Assembly (NCBI GenBank): GCA_964545245.1
Contig: CAZJFC010000054.1
Location: 1-12,342, forward strand
Direction: 5' to 3'
Origin: CAZJFC01 sp964545245
Lineage (GTDB): Bacteria; Pseudomonadota; Alphaproteobacteria; Rickettsiales; 21-14-0-20-44-7
Length of the DNA stretch: 12,342 bases
A program made the position numbers and the translations under genes. The notes beneath the pieces are model-generated. The model did no database searches, was not told the DNA's origin, and saw only the letters and a list, made by a program, of their open reading frames with translations. Shown in pieces: positions 1 through 6,795 of the stretch (position 1 is the first letter of the stretch; every line of letters begins with the position of its first letter).

Positions 1-721
1 CCGCGCGAGGGCGCAGGTTGAAAGCACCACTTCGCGCCTGCCGCAAATCCAGTCAGCAATGTATACCGCCGTTAATCGTCTCGTCGTCCTGACCGGCAGC
101 AATTATGACGATGTCTACTCCATGCTCACCGAATTCGCGCCCGTTCCTTCAATCAATATCGGCGAAATTATCGCGACCCCGGTGAATGTCATACAGGCCC
201 GCCCCGATGTCGCGGCAGCGGAAAAAAGGCTGGCCGAAGCCAGCGCGCTTAATGCCGCCGCGGTTGCCGATTATTACCCCAAATTCTCGATTGGCGGGTT
301 TTTCGGCGTAAGCGATTCAAGCCTGAACGGTTCGGCAACACCGTGGACTGCCGCCGCCAATGGTTTCCTCCCTATCCTTAATTTTGGCCGCCTCAGTTCG
401 CAGGTTGACGCAAGTGACGCGCGTAAACAGCAGGCGTTATACAACTACCACCAGACCGTTCTGCTGGCGCTTGAGGAAGTTGAGAACTCCCTTTACGGTT
501 ATATCAGCGAGCAGAAGCGCCTTGAATCGCTCAGGCAGGTTGCCGTTTCGCAAAGAGGCTCCGCCGATATCGCCCGCGAGCAATATCTGGCCGGGGTTGC
601 TTCCCAGCTCGACCTCCTCACCGCCGAGCGCGGCCAGCTCGACGCGGAAAACGACGTAATCCTTTCCCAGGCCGAAGCAGCCGAAAAACTGGTCGACCTC
701 TACCGCTCAATGGGGAGATAA
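1..721 (+). CDS. Outer-membrane efflux channel, NodT/TolC type (3' part)
   Basis: This is the C-terminal part of an outer-membrane factor of a tripartite (RND-type) efflux pump, the TolC-like channel that carries substrates from the periplasm across the outer membrane. The frame is open from base 2 to the TAA at 719-721, about 239 residues, and the N-terminus lies outside the window. The ATG at 59 is internal, because the preceding codons read as normal family sequence (RLPQIQSAMYTAVNRLVVLTG). NodT-like landmarks are the RPDVAAAEKRLAEA helix, then YYPKFSIGGFFG and the closing helices with QYLAGVASQLDLLTAER. The family (OEP) normally has about 450-500 residues with two such repeats, so only the second repeat is seen. 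Partner fusion-protein and pump genes would be expected upstream. It converges on the MCE-MscS operon. Confidence 0.9.
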   Translation, partial: RARAQVESTTSRLPQIQSAMYTAVNRLVVLTGSNYDDVYSMLTEFAPVPSINIGEIIATPVNVIQARPDVAAAEKRLAEASALNAAAVADYYPKFSIGGFFGVSDSSLNGSATPWTAAANGFLPILNFGRLSSQVDASDARKQQALYNYHQTVLLALEEVENSLYGYISEQKRLESLRQVAVSQRGSADIAREQYLAGVASQLDLLTAERGQLDAENDVILSQAEAAEKLVDLYRSMGR

Positions 722-810
722 TTATTTTGCGCTCAAGCGCCGCGCGCAGCTTTGCGGGCACTTGCCCTTGCCTTCGGGCTAACGCCCTCGGAACCCGTTC
801 CACGCTATGT

Positions 811-833
811 GCCGTTCTCCTGAACGGCTTCTC
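811..833 (+). terminator. Hairpin with TCCT loop, possible terminator of the efflux gene
   Basis: GCCGTTC at 811-817 pairs perfectly with GAACGGC at 822-828 around a TCCT loop. It is followed by a T-rich but interrupted tract (TTCTC). It lies 90 bases past the efflux stop codon, so a weak intrinsic terminator is possible. The same loop sequence recurs in two other hairpins of this gap. Confidence 0.35.
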
Positions 834-846
834 AATTCTCCCCACT

Positions 847-1012
847 CTGTCATCCCCGTGATTTTTGTCAGTAGACAAAAATACACGGGGATCCGGTAAT
901 AAAATGTCAGGAGATATTTTATTACGCAAAAAGTCTCCTGACTTTTTGCCGAAACCCTAATGTTGTGGATTCCGGATATTTTTCCCTGCTGGTAAAAATT
1001 CCGGAATGACAG
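847..1012. repeat. Composite palindromic intergenic element, about 166 bp
   Basis: The ends are inverted copies (CTGTCATCCC at 847-856; GGAATGACAG at 1003-1012, one mismatch). Inside are four hairpins in a row: 852-892 (18 paired bases, one bulge, AGTA loop), 896-925 (10-bp stem GTAATAAAAT/ATTTTATTAC), 926-949 (10-bp stem GCAAAAAGTC/GACTTTTTGC, TCCT loop) and 969-1007 (ATTCCGGA/TCCGGAAT with an inner A/T stem). The outer arms resemble the short palindromic elements scattered through many alphaproteobacterial genomes (RPE-like). No gene is visible in the whole 722-1184 gap. Confidence 0.75.
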
Positions 1013-1035
1013 AATTTATCTTTTTGCCCCCGTGC

Positions 1036-1053
1036 GGCGCTCCTGCGCCTTTT
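1036..1053 (+). terminator. Short GC hairpin with TCCT loop followed by TTTT
   Basis: GGCGC (1036-1040) pairs with GCGCC (1045-1049) around TCCT, followed by TTTT. The form is that of a small intrinsic terminator on the plus strand, but the stem is only 5 bp and it lies over 300 bases past the efflux gene, so the call is weak. Confidence 0.35.
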
Positions 1054-1076
1054 GTGAGGTCATAGGGTTTTCTACT

Positions 1077-1100
1077 CCCTCTCCCGCTTGCGGGAGAGGG
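1077..1100. repeat. Strong GC-rich inverted repeat
   Basis: CCCTCTCCCG (1077-1086) pairs perfectly with CGGGAGAGGG (1091-1100) around a 4-base loop. It is followed by a G-rich stretch (1101-1112). It sits between the convergent efflux and MscS genes. No T tract follows on either strand, so it is not a textbook terminator. This sequence type is a common intergenic repeat. Confidence 0.6.
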
Positions 1101-1146
1101 TCGGGGTGGGGGCACGCTCAGGGCTACCTCGCTCCCTGTTAGCTAC

Positions 1147-1175
1147 CGACCACAGACCACAGACTACAGACTAAC
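1147..1175. repeat. Short direct repeats (ACCACAGACC units)
   Basis: The stretch consists of tandem imperfect copies of a CCACAGA/CTACAGA unit. A related run occurs at 7599-7619, also next to a CCCTCTCCC tract. It lies just downstream of the MscS stop codon. Confidence 0.5.
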
Positions 1176-1184
1176 GAAGCTTCC

Positions 1185-2987
1185 TCACCTTTTCCCCCTC
1201 TTCTGGCTGGCAGCGGATGAGGCTTCCGGGTAATCAATTTTCCCATGCAGTTTTTCGAGGTCTTTTTCGTCGAGGTCCTTAAAGGCATATTTCCCCTTGG
1301 CGCGCAAACCGGCGGCGGTTTTTTCGGCATCGGTGACTTTTTTCGCGTCCGGCGCGTTGTCCCTTGCCATATAAAGCGTCTGCGAAGGGAAGGCGAAATC
1401 AGTGCCGGAATCATGCACCACATCCATGATGCGGAGGAACAAATCTTCCCTCACCTCGCCCGCCTCATCGGCGGTACGGGCGACCAGCCCCGCCTCGACG
1501 TCAATATCCAGCGAGCTTGCGTTCATTGCTATCAGCCTTGCCTTGCCGCTGTTCTTCTTCACCCTTGGATGGGCGGCGAACATGGCGCGGAGCTTGAGCA
1601 GCAGGAACCGCATCTGGTCAGGCGTGGTTTCATAGCGCACGCCGATGATATTCTTCAGCACATGGTTGTCGCGGCGGCTGATGTTCTCAATCTGCATAGT
1701 GGCGAAATCCCCGTTGGGAACGGTGATGACCGTGCGGCTATCGGTGCGGATGCGGGTCGAGCGCATGCCGATATCCTCCACCTTGCCGAGGACGCTGCCG
1801 AACCTGCACGTATCCCCTATCGAAACCGGACGGTCGGCGATCAGGGTCAGGCTGCCCACGAAATTCTCCACGGTTTTCTGCGCGCCGAGCGCCAGCGCCA
1901 AACCGCCGATACCAAGCGCGGCAAGCCATGTCGTCACCTGGAAACCGAGGCTGTCCAGCGAAGTTATGACGACAATCAGTATCAGCGCGAATTTCAGCGC
2001 GCGGCGCATGAACACCACCGCCGAGATCACGCTATATTGCCCGCGGCGCACAAGGCTCCTCCGCATAGCGGAAGTGACAACATCGATCAGCCCCCAGATG
2101 ATCCACGCGGCGGCAACCCAGCCCACGATCTGGGTGAACTGCACCAGCGCCTGCCTTGCCAGCAGCGAAACGCCGATGTAACTCACCACCCCGAAAACTA
2201 TCGGGATGGCGGCAAGAAGCTGGAGCGGCCACAGGAAGGCATAGAAAATTTCCTCGTTGGTCTCCTCGCTTTCCCTGTTGCGGTTGCGCCATTTCCAGTA
2301 AAGTTTCGAGATGGAGGTCGTCACCACCCACACCAGCAGGTAAGCGCCGATGGCAGTAACCGCCACCGCCAGCCAGTGGCCGACAGGCACGCCGTCCCAC
2401 TGGTTTTTAATCAGCTTTCCGGGCAGGTATTGGTTGATAAGGCTTTGCTTTGCTTCCTCAGTCAGCCTTGAGATATTCGCAATCGTATCCGCGCTGATGA
2501 CCCAATAGGCGGGCTGTCCGTTTTTCGCCGGGATATGCTCGGCCAGAATCGGCACATTGCTCTGGAAAGTGCGGATGCCGCCTATCCTTTCCACATGCGG
2601 CGGCAGATCGTCTTTTGCCTCGCCCTCCGGCACATCACTGATGAGGTTGATGGCCCTTATCCAGCCGCTCTGGTCAAGCAGGTTTTGCAGTTTCTGCGCG
2701 ATAACCGGCCCCTCAACTTCCCGCTTGGCCTGCGGCACGGAATTAAGGTTCAGGAACTTCGCCGCCTTTTCATAATCCTGTTCGGCAATCGTTTCCAGAT
2801 AACCCCTCACCATGCTGCGCGGGTTATCGCGCCCGAATTCGTCCTTCGGCGTGTCGTCGGTTTTTTCCACCGCAGGCGCGCTTCCCGTTCCCGGCAGCGC
2901 TATCGCCGCTTCTGCCGCGATTGCCGCCGGGAAAACGAGCAGCAATGCCATAACCAGTGTTGAAATATAACGCTTGAAACCAGCCAT
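1185..2987 (-). CDS. MscS-family mechanosensitive ion channel
   Basis: A probable inner-membrane small-conductance mechanosensitive channel of 600 residues, which opens under membrane tension to release solutes. It has a signal peptide (1 to about 28, ending AAIAAEAAIA) and a periplasmic region of about 170 residues. Membrane segments lie at roughly 203-223, 246-273, 282-304, 324-347 and the Gly/Ala-rich pore helix at about 352-371 (LAALGIGGLALALGAQKTVEN). The MscS beta domain follows (FVGSLTLIADRPVSIGD, then TVITVPNGDFATMQIENISR), and the charged C-terminal tail is family-atypical. The length is about twice that of E. coli MscS (286 residues), so it belongs with the larger MscS relatives. 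The start is supported by GGAG 8 bases upstream. It begins only 13 bases after the lipoprotein gene, so it is very likely the last gene of the MCE operon. That link suggests a role at the envelope or in lipid tension, but this is inference. Confidence 0.93.
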   Translation of the reverse strand: MAGFKRYISTLVMALLLVFPAAIAAEAAIALPGTGSAPAVEKTDDTPKDEFGRDNPRSMVRGYLETIAEQDYEKAAKFLNLNSVPQAKREVEGPVIAQKLQNLLDQSGWIRAINLISDVPEGEAKDDLPPHVERIGGIRTFQSNVPILAEHIPAKNGQPAYWVISADTIANISRLTEEAKQSLINQYLPGKLIKNQWDGVPVGHWLAVAVTAIGAYLLVWVVTTSISKLYWKWRNRNRESEETNEEIFYAFLWPLQLLAAIPIVFGVVSYIGVSLLARQALVQFTQIVGWVAAAWIIWGLIDVVTSAMRRSLVRRGQYSVISAVVFMRRALKFALILIVVITSLDSLGFQVTTWLAALGIGGLALALGAQKTVENFVGSLTLIADRPVSIGDTCRFGSVLGKVEDIGMRSTRIRTDSRTVITVPNGDFATMQIENISRRDNHVLKNIIGVRYETTPDQMRFLLLKLRAMFAAHPRVKKNSGKARLIAMNASSLDIDVEAGLVARTADEAGEVREDLFLRIMDVVHDSGTDFAFPSQTLYMARDNAPDAKKVTDAEKTAAGLRAKGKYAFKDLDEKDLEKLHGKIDYPEASSAASQKRGKR

Positions 2988-3000
2988 ACTTAACTCCGTT

Positions 3001-3645
3001 TTAGCCCCTGATTACAGGGATGGTTTTCTTTTTGTTTTTCACCGCGCACCCGGCAATCGCGTTCAGGCTTTTCGCCACGATTTGCGAAGCCAGCTCAGCG
3101 CTGCCGCGGTTGAACGTTTCAACGATGCTGTCCATTTTGTTTTCATCCGGCTGCAAGGTCGTTTCCGCAGGGATGGTCACAAGGACATTCCGCGTTCTGC
3201 TATCCAGCAGTTTTGAAACAAGGCGGATTTTCACTTCCGCCGGGTTTTGTCTCACCACCTGATAATCGCGGATATCGGTCAGTAGAGTGAATTCAGCCAC
3301 CGCCGAATCAAGCTCGGTGGTGACGCTCTTGAACGCGCCGGACTGCTCGAACGCCTCCACCAGCACCGGCTCAAGCATTTCGCCCACCGGCGCTGTCCAG
3401 CGGACGCTGTTGTAATAATCGAATTTTTTGCCTTCCTGTAGCAGCGCGATGCGGCGCGTATCCAGCCCCGGATAAACCACCGGCTCGGCGATTTGCAGGC
3501 TCGCCCCGGTTTTGCAGCCCGTTGCTTCGGTTTCAAAACTTTCGGGCTTGATGGTATAAACCACCGGCGCGACACGGTTCGCTCCCGGCGCGCAGGCAGC
3601 CAGCAAAATCAGCGAGGAAAGCATTATGGGATGTGAAATTTTCAT
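3001..3645 (-). CDS. ABC-type transport auxiliary lipoprotein (PqiC-like, MCE operon)
   Basis: This 214-residue lipoprotein has a signal peptide and a lipobox LLAAC with the lipidated cysteine at residue 18. After it comes a PVVYTIKPESFE start typical of the ABC_trans_aux (PqiC-like) family. These proteins sit in the periplasm, probably anchored to the outer membrane, and work with an MCE protein in lipid transport between the membranes. The rest shows the family pattern of a middle segment with LDTRRIALLQEGKKFDYYNSVRW and a helical C-terminus. The start ATG overlaps the stop of the MCE gene by 4 bases (ATGA), and AAGGAG lies about 11 bases upstream. The family call rests on the lipobox, the size and the genomic position. 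Confidence 0.85.
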   Translation of the reverse strand: MKISHPIMLSSLILLAACAPGANRVAPVVYTIKPESFETEATGCKTGASLQIAEPVVYPGLDTRRIALLQEGKKFDYYNSVRWTAPVGEMLEPVLVEAFEQSGAFKSVTTELDSAVAEFTLLTDIRDYQVVRQNPAEVKIRLVSKLLDSRTRNVLVTIPAETTLQPDENKMDSIVETFNRGSAELASQIVAKSLNAIAGCAVKNKKKTIPVIRG

Positions 3646-4403
3646 GGCGCGGGAACTCCTTTTTCTTTAACCGGGAAGATGAGCTGCGAAGGGTTGTCGC
3701 TCACATCTTCGGAAAGGTTGCTGATATTGCGCGAAGTGCGCTTCAAATCCCTCATGATGGAGTCCATCTGCTGGCTTGAGCGGCTCAGGTTATTGACCGC
3801 CTCGCTGATATTCCCGCGGGAACTGCCGGTTATCTCGCGCAAATCGCTCATCATGAGCTGCCCGTCGCGCACCATCTCCGTAACCGCAAGGACATTCTCA
3901 TCACTCATCAGCTTGTTGATCTGCTCCACGCCGTTCGAGATGCGGTCGAGCAGTTCCGGCATGCGGTCGACAATTGCGGTGAGCTGGCTGTATTGCGCCT
4001 TGATTTCCGGCACGTCACCGCTTTTCGCGGCGGTTTTCAAATCCTGCGCGTTCTCGCTGCCGCCGGAAAGTTCAACGAATACGATCCCGGTGATGCCCTG
4101 CATTTTGAGGCTGGCGACAGTGTCGGTTTTTATCGGCGTTGTTTCCTGCACGCGGATGTCCACCCGGATGCGGCGGCTGTCTTTCGGGTTGATGCGGATT
4201 GATTCGACGCTGCCCACATTCACCCCGCGGAATTTCACCACGCCGCCGACGCTCAGGCCGCTGACCGACTCCGCAAAGCGGATCTTATAGCGCACGTAAT
4301 TGCCCTTGTCGGACGCGGTAAGCCACACGGTGAACCCCAATATCCCGATAATCGCCGTGAGCACGAACACCCCGACAAGGAAATAACGCTTATCTGTTTC
4401 CAT
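3642..4403 (-). CDS. MlaD-like MCE-domain protein
   Basis: The substrate-binding component of an MCE (Mla-type) phospholipid transporter: an inner-membrane-anchored periplasmic protein that forms rings passing lipid between the permease and the outer-membrane side. It has one membrane anchor (about residues 8-28), then the MCE domain with VSGLSVGGVVKFRGVNVGSVESI and the LKMQGITGIVFVELSGGS strand pair. A long helical tail of about 110 residues ends DNPSQLIF. It is of the single-MCE-domain type. The ATG at 4403 is preferred over the one at 4409, because AAAGG lies 8 bases before the former but only 2 before the latter. It overlaps the ATPase gene's end and is translationally coupled to its neighbours on both sides. 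Confidence 0.93.
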   Translation of the reverse strand: METDKRYFLVGVFVLTAIIGILGFTVWLTASDKGNYVRYKIRFAESVSGLSVGGVVKFRGVNVGSVESIRINPKDSRRIRVDIRVQETTPIKTDTVASLKMQGITGIVFVELSGGSENAQDLKTAAKSGDVPEIKAQYSQLTAIVDRMPELLDRISNGVEQINKLMSDENVLAVTEMVRDGQLMMSDLREITGSSRGNISEAVNNLSRSSQQMDSIMRDLKRTSRNISNLSEDVSDNPSQLIFPVKEKGVPAP

Positions 4404-5238
4404 TATCATTACCTTTTGTTTTAACTGTCTTTTTTACTGCCTTCTTAACCTTCTTTTCCGGCTCCTTGCCTGCCGCAGTTTCCGCAGCTCTGGCACGCGG
4501 GCCGTGGAAATATTCCTTAATCCACGGATGCCCACTTTTTAGCAAGCTTGGTAAAGTGTCAATCGTGATTTTCTTATCGACCAGAACCGCCACGCGCTGG
4601 CAAAGCCGGAACAGCGTATCAAGGTCATGGGTTATCATCACCACCGTCACACCGAGGCTTTCGTTCAGTTTCAGTATCAACTCATCGAACGCGCTCGCCC
4701 CCACCGGGTCAAGCCCGGCTGTCGGCTCATCGAGGAACAATATCACCGGGTCCATCGCCAGCGCCCTTGCAAGCCCCGCGCGTTTCACCATCCCGCCGGA
4801 AAGCTGGGAAGGGTATTTCGCGCCCGCCTCCTGCGGAAGCCCGGTCAGAGCCAGTTTCAACTGCGCCAGAAGTTCAAGTTGCTCCTCCTCAAGCTCAATA
4901 TGCTCCTTTATCGGCAGGATGATGTTCTCCGCCACGGTGAGCGAGGAAAACAGCGCCCCCTGCTGGAACAAAACCCCGAATAGCGAGGCGGATTCCCGCG
5001 GCGTGATTTTACCGATTTCCTTCCCGGCGACTTTCACCACGCCTTCATTCGGCTTGTGCAGCCCGATCATGGTGCGCAGCAATACGGATTTCCCGCTGCC
5101 GGAGCCGCCGACAATCCCGACAATTTCCCCGCGCCGGATTTCCAGTTCAGCGCCGTCATGCACCACCTGTTTCCCGAAGCGGTTGACCACGCCGCTGACG
5201 GAAAGAATCACCTCATCTGCCGCGGTTTTTTTCGTCAT
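4390..5238 (-). CDS. MlaF-like ABC transporter ATPase of the MCE system
   Basis: A cytoplasmic ATPase (282 residues) that powers the MCE lipid transporter together with the MlaE permease. All motifs are intact: Walker A GGSGSGKS (44-51), Q-loop FQQGA (91-95), signature LSGGM (146-150), Walker B VILFLDEP (165-172) and switch histidine in MITHDLD (about 204). The GxLFQQGALFSSLTVAEN stretch is typical of the MlaF/Ttg2A group. The last 30 residues or so form a Lys-rich tail not needed by the family core, probably disordered. The start codon overlaps the permease stop by 4 bases (ATGA), indicating tight co-translation. The C-terminal 14-20 bases overlap the MCE gene. Confidence 0.95.
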   Translation of the reverse strand: MTKKTAADEVILSVSGVVNRFGKQVVHDGAELEIRRGEIVGIVGGSGSGKSVLLRTMIGLHKPNEGVVKVAGKEIGKITPRESASLFGVLFQQGALFSSLTVAENIILPIKEHIELEEEQLELLAQLKLALTGLPQEAGAKYPSQLSGGMVKRAGLARALAMDPVILFLDEPTAGLDPVGASAFDELILKLNESLGVTVVMITHDLDTLFRLCQRVAVLVDKKITIDTLPSLLKSGHPWIKEYFHGPRARAAETAAGKEPEKKVKKAVKKTVKTKGNDNGNR

Positions 5239-6416
5239 ATTTTCAACTGCTCGAAAAGGATTGAGAACGCCGCGTCCAGCATCAGCACAAGGAAGATCGA
5301 CTTCACCACCGAAGCCGTGGTTTCCCTGCCCACGCTTTCCGACGAGCCGGAAACCTTCATCCCGTGCATACAGCCCACAACGCCAATTGCCATCGCGAAA
5401 ACCGGAGCCTTTATCATGCCCACAAAGAACGTGGTTCCCTTCACCGCCTGCTGCACGCGGTCCATATATTCCGGCAGCGATATCCCAATCAGCGAAAGGG
5501 AAAGCACCGCCCCGCCAAGCAGCCCCATCATGTTGGCGATGAAGGTGAGCAGCGGCAGCGCGATAATCAGCGCTATTAACCGCGGCACGACAAGAACCTG
5601 GAACGGGTCAAGCCCGATAGCGCGGAGGGCGTCAACCTCCTCGCGCAGTTTCATCACGCCGATCTCCGCCGTGAAGGCGCTGCCCGAACGCCCCGCGACC
5701 ATGATCGCGGTGAGCAAAACCCCCATCTCGCGCAGCACTGAAATCGCGATCAGGTTCACCGTGAACTGCTCCGCACCGAGCGGGCGAAGCTGCGCGATGC
5801 CCTGATAGGCAAGCACGATGCTGATTAAAAACGCAATCAGCCCGACGATCGGGATGGCGTTGATGCCGATATCCTCGATATGGTGCGTTATTGAGGCAAT
5901 CCTCAATTTACGCGGCCTGCTGAAAGCCTTCACCAGCTCAACGCAGGAACGGCCAAAAAACGTAATAATTTCAACCGCATCTTCCTTTGCCTTAATCGCT
6001 CCCTTGCCGAGATGCTCCATCAGCAACACAAAATGCGCCTTGGCTGGAGGGTGCGGCGGCAGGGCGATTTCCGCCTCATTCACCAGCGCTATCAACGACT
6101 GGTGTTGCGGCGAGATATTCTCGAATTTCAGCGCGCGGTTTTCCTCTTTCAGCGTGCGCAGGAAAAGCGCCCCGGCAGTGTCGAGCGTTTCCAGCCCGCC
6201 AAGGTCGAACACCCGTGAGGCGGCAGCGGCTTTCTCCAGCTTTTTTGCGGATTCCTTTAAGGAATAAAGGCTGAGCGCCCCGCTTAAAACCGCGCGCCCG
6301 TCCTTTTTTTCAATAACCAGTTTTGCGTCATTCACCCATGCGATAATGACGTTATCGGATAAAGAATCAAGTATGTATGGTTTGTTTTCTGGTCTGGAAA
6401 AATCGTTCCGGTTCAA
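5235..6416 (-). CDS. STAS-MlaE fusion: ABC transporter permease of the MCE system
   Basis: An inner-membrane permease of the MlaE family with an N-terminal STAS domain, which in E. coli is the separate protein MlaB. The STAS part covers about the first 110 residues (DAKLVIEKKDGRAVLSGALSL through DLGGLETLDTAGALFL). The permease part begins near the LRIASITHHIEDIGINAIPI segment. It carries the conserved cytoplasmic loop AGRSGSAFTAEIGVMKLREE and EVDALRAIGLDP, with five or so membrane segments. It is the first gene of the operon. The start is uncertain. An in-frame TTG at 6467 and ATG at 6455 lie in or before the -10 box of a near-consensus promoter, so they cannot be the start if that promoter is used. 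The TTG at 6416 is taken here, and a GTG at 6335 is the main alternative. Neither has a well-placed ribosome binding site. Confidence 0.9.
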   Translation of the reverse strand: MNRNDFSRPENKPYILDSLSDNVIIAWVNDAKLVIEKKDGRAVLSGALSLYSLKESAKKLEKAAAASRVFDLGGLETLDTAGALFLRTLKEENRALKFENISPQHQSLIALVNEAEIALPPHPPAKAHFVLLMEHLGKGAIKAKEDAVEIITFFGRSCVELVKAFSRPRKLRIASITHHIEDIGINAIPIVGLIAFLISIVLAYQGIAQLRPLGAEQFTVNLIAISVLREMGVLLTAIMVAGRSGSAFTAEIGVMKLREEVDALRAIGLDPFQVLVVPRLIALIIALPLLTFIANMMGLLGGAVLSLSLIGISLPEYMDRVQQAVKGTTFFVGMIKAPVFAMAIGVVGCMHGMKVSGSSESVGRETTASVVKSIFLVLMLDAAFSILFEQLKI

Positions 6417-6453
6417 CCCGCGCGAGGGGGTTCTCTCCCACCTTACAATTAGC

Positions 6454-6483
6454 ATTATAGCACACAACTAGTGGTTTTGTCAA
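6454..6483 (-). promoter_or_regulatory. Near-consensus sigma-70 promoter for the MCE operon
   Basis: On the minus strand, TTGACA (6478-6483) and TATAAT (6454-6459) both match the consensus perfectly, spaced 18 bases. A TG one base before the -10 box makes it extended. Transcription should begin near 6447. An inverted copy of the -35 box (TTGACA on the plus strand at 6488-6493, 4 bases away) makes a TGTCAA-N4-TTGACA palindrome. The rest of 6417-6795 holds no gene, only this promoter and an intergenic repeat. Confidence 0.85.
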
Positions 6484-6613
6484 GTTTTTGACATACGATT
6501 TATCATAATAAATACAAAGCGTTACACGGCGGTTTCAAAATAGTTTACGGAGTGTTGCCACTTTACAACAACTTTTAGTTGCGATTTTATGACCTGACCG
6601 TCACCCACGCCCC

Positions 6614-6740
6614 GTCACCCCGCGCTTGTCGCGGGGTCCGGTTCATCTGGCAACTACAGGGAGTGGCAAGGCTAACCGGATCGCGGGATAAACCCGCGAT
6701 GACGGGAGTAACTGATTCTTTGTTTAAAGGGATAATTACC
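6614..6740. repeat. Intergenic repeat copy A (about 127 bp, two hairpins)
   Basis: The sequence carries two palindromes (CCCCGCGCTTGTCGCGGGG and a CGGATCGCGGGATAAACCCGCGATG-type hairpin at about 6678-6703). The reverse complement recurs at 9409-9534. The last 70 bases (6671-6740) match with one mismatch; the first part (6614-6643) matches closely, and the 6644-6670 stretch is diverged. An open frame of about 60 codons across it reads like the peptides commonly translated from such repeats and is not a gene. Confidence 0.9.
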
Positions 6741-6795
6741 GAAAAAGGGTGGCAAAGATGACAACTGCCATGTAACCACGCAACCAGAAACCAAA

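Noticed and set aside
618..929. Minus-strand frame over the efflux gene end and the hairpin region
   Set aside because: It crosses palindromic repeats and the antisense of a real gene, with no family features.
1147..1175. CRISPR array
   Set aside because: Units are under 10 bases with no spacers; simple direct repeats.
1245..2471. Long plus-strand open frame of 408 codons
   Set aside because: It lies entirely antisense to the clear MscS gene, has His/Pro/Arg-rich composition of a shadow frame and no recognisable motif.
4466..5542. Plus-strand open frame of 358 codons
   Set aside because: Antisense to the intact ATPase and permease genes; its Ser/Pro/Arg-rich composition fits a shadow frame.
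6488..6516. Plus-strand promoter using the second TTGACA
   Set aside because: No acceptable -10 box at 15-19 bases and no plus-strand gene until 7682.
6579..6761. 60-codon frame and the matching minus-strand frames at 6587-6814 and 9370-9603
   Set aside because: They are translations of the dispersed repeat (with SRDKPAMTG-like peptides), present in both copies A and B, so not genes.
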